Assembly: GCA_031272305.1 (NCBI GenBank)
Contig: JAISUA010000212.1
Coordinates: 1-6,698 of the forward strand
DNA length: 6,698 bases
Direction of reading: 5' to 3'
DNA from: Clostridioides sp.
Lineage (GTDB): Bacteria > Bacillota > Clostridia > Peptostreptococcales > Peptostreptococcaceae
Under the pieces are notes generated by a model, which worked only from the letters and a program-made list of their open reading frames with translations, did not search any database and was not told where the DNA came from. A program made the translations under genes and the position numbers. Below are positions 5,912-6,698 of this stretch, piece after piece; the first letter of the stretch is position 1; every line of letters starts with the position of its first letter.

Positions 5912-6698
5912 ATGAATTTATCTAGAAGAGAAGAAGTAACTGACATCTATAAATATAAAATAAATGAAGATATTATAATATACAAGGGAAGATTTTCGTT
6001 GTATATAGATAAAAAATACAAGTGCAACGGAGTGCTTTATTTCAATATGAAGCCTCCTGTTTCTATTTGTTTTGAGGCAGATATATTATACAGTGAAGAA
6101 ATACAAACATCAGAAACATCTATATTTAACGATATAAACTTAAATCTTGATTTTGACAAGGCAATTATCGATGTTCACGGCTACAAAATGGCTTCTGTCA
6201 CTATAAATATTTTCAACAAATATTCTGTATCAGGATTTATCAATAATAAATTTTTGAAGTCGAAAAATTCAATGGTAGAGTACATTGATTTTTGCATCGT
6301 TAATTTCAACAAATTCGCAGGAAGTTTGATTAGAAAAAACGATGTGTTATTTGCAGGAAGAATGAAGTTTGAGATAAATGATTATATAGTAACAATTGAT
6401 AAAAGAGAAGATTTCAGAAAAGAAATGTATGAAGATTTAAAATCAAAAAATGGAACTATAATCACTCATATAGCTAGAATACAAAGAAAAGATAACAAAC
6501 TTTTTAGAACAGAAAATATCGTTGATTTTTTTGATGATTTATCATTGGCACTTAGTTTTGTATGTGGTAGATATTGTGGAGTATGTTCAGCTAGAGGCTA
6601 TAGAGAAGATAAAATCGTGTACAAGCTTTGGTGTGAAAATGATATATCTCCATTTAAATTTTTGCCAAACTGGAGCGATACGATATCAAACTATCTAA
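5912..6698 (+). CDS. Unrecognised protein, 5' part only
   Basis: 262 codons are open to the window edge; the TAA forming the last three bases is out of frame, so the gene continues. The start is an ATG with AAGGGTG at 5895-5901, about ten bases upstream; 51 bases separate it from the previous gene. I do not recognise the family. The first ~160 residues look beta-rich with alternating hydrophobics (GRFSLYIDKKYKCNGVLYF at 26-44). Then comes a charged stretch (KREDFRKEMYEDLKSKN, 164-180), then a helix-like FFDDLSLALSFVCGR (206-220) and KIVYKLWCEN (234-243). Cysteines at 218, 222 and 225 form CxxxCxxC, but nothing else resembles radical SAM. There is no signal peptide. The overall pattern, a beta-rich front followed by an LSLALSF-like helix and a W-containing segment, vaguely recalls N-terminal parts of ApeA/HEPN-type hypothetical proteins. 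That resemblance is weak and from memory. Composition matches the neighbours, so there is no sign of recent transfer. Confidence 0.75.
   Translation, partial: MNLSRREEVTDIYKYKINEDIIIYKGRFSLYIDKKYKCNGVLYFNMKPPVSICFEADILYSEEIQTSETSIFNDINLNLDFDKAIIDVHGYKMASVTINIFNKYSVSGFINNKFLKSKNSMVEYIDFCIVNFNKFAGSLIRKNDVLFAGRMKFEINDYIVTIDKREDFRKEMYEDLKSKNGTIITHIARIQRKDNKLFRTENIVDFFDDLSLALSFVCGRYCGVCSARGYREDKIVYKLWCENDISPFKFLPNWSDTISNYL

Noticed and set aside
6563..6586. CxxxCxxC (C218, C222, C225) as a radical SAM cluster motif in the last gene
   Set aside because: It sits late in the visible protein, and none of the other radical SAM features (GGE-like, beta-strand pattern) are present. Spacing alone is weak evidence.
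6696..6698. Terminal TAA as the stop codon of the last gene
   Set aside because: The distance from the ATG at 5912 is not a multiple of three, so the TAA is out of frame and the gene runs past the window.

Overview
The window is AT-rich with almost no GC-ending codons, AGA as the usual arginine codon and strong AGGAGG/GGAGG-type ribosome binding sites. The gene content is that of an anaerobic low-GC Firmicute: an A-type flavoprotein, a TIGR03960/TIGR03936 radical SAM pair next to RNase G, and a C_GCAxxG_C_C protein. My best guess is Clostridia/Tissierellia, perhaps Peptoniphilaceae. The lineage is inferred from composition and gene order only.

Layout. Bases 1-529 (minus strand) hold the N-terminal 176 residues of an FprA-type flavodiiron protein, cut by the window edge. 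Bases 530-922 are a divergent intergenic region. Its outer parts are about 10% GC, but a central block (about 621-770) is richer in GC and consists of four consecutive inverted repeats. From an extended -10 promoter at 860-868, a plus-strand gene set runs to the right end: a B12-binding-like radical SAM protein (TIGR03960 type, 923-2953), its partner TIGR03936/DUF2344 (2954-3652, starting directly after the previous stop codon), and ribonuclease G/E (3679-5427, TTG start). Next come a small C_GCAxxG_C_C redox-type protein (5468-5860) and an unrecognised open reading frame that runs off the window (5912-6698). I see no convincing terminator between these plus-strand genes, so co-transcription is possible throughout. 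It is most secure for the first three.

How the genes may work together. The radical SAM protein and the DUF2344 protein are a recurrent pair, sometimes fused, and commonly lie beside rne/rng. This suggests a role in RNA or ribosome-associated chemistry, but their reaction is not known to me. RNase G would initiate 5'-end-dependent RNA processing. The flavodiiron protein belongs to oxygen/NO detoxification and is a separate, divergent unit.

Most unusual points: (1) the hairpin-block element between the divergent promoters; (2) near-identical in-frame tandem repeats in two neighbouring housekeeping-type genes (36 bp in the radical SAM gene, 51 bp x3 in rng), each in an insertion between conserved segments; (3) an Asn in place of a usual diiron-ligand His in the flavoprotein; (4) a second CxxxCxxC cluster at the C-terminus of the radical SAM protein; (5) the unrecognised partial protein at the right edge. 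I found no clear novel multi-gene system, CRISPR array, tRNA or rRNA.
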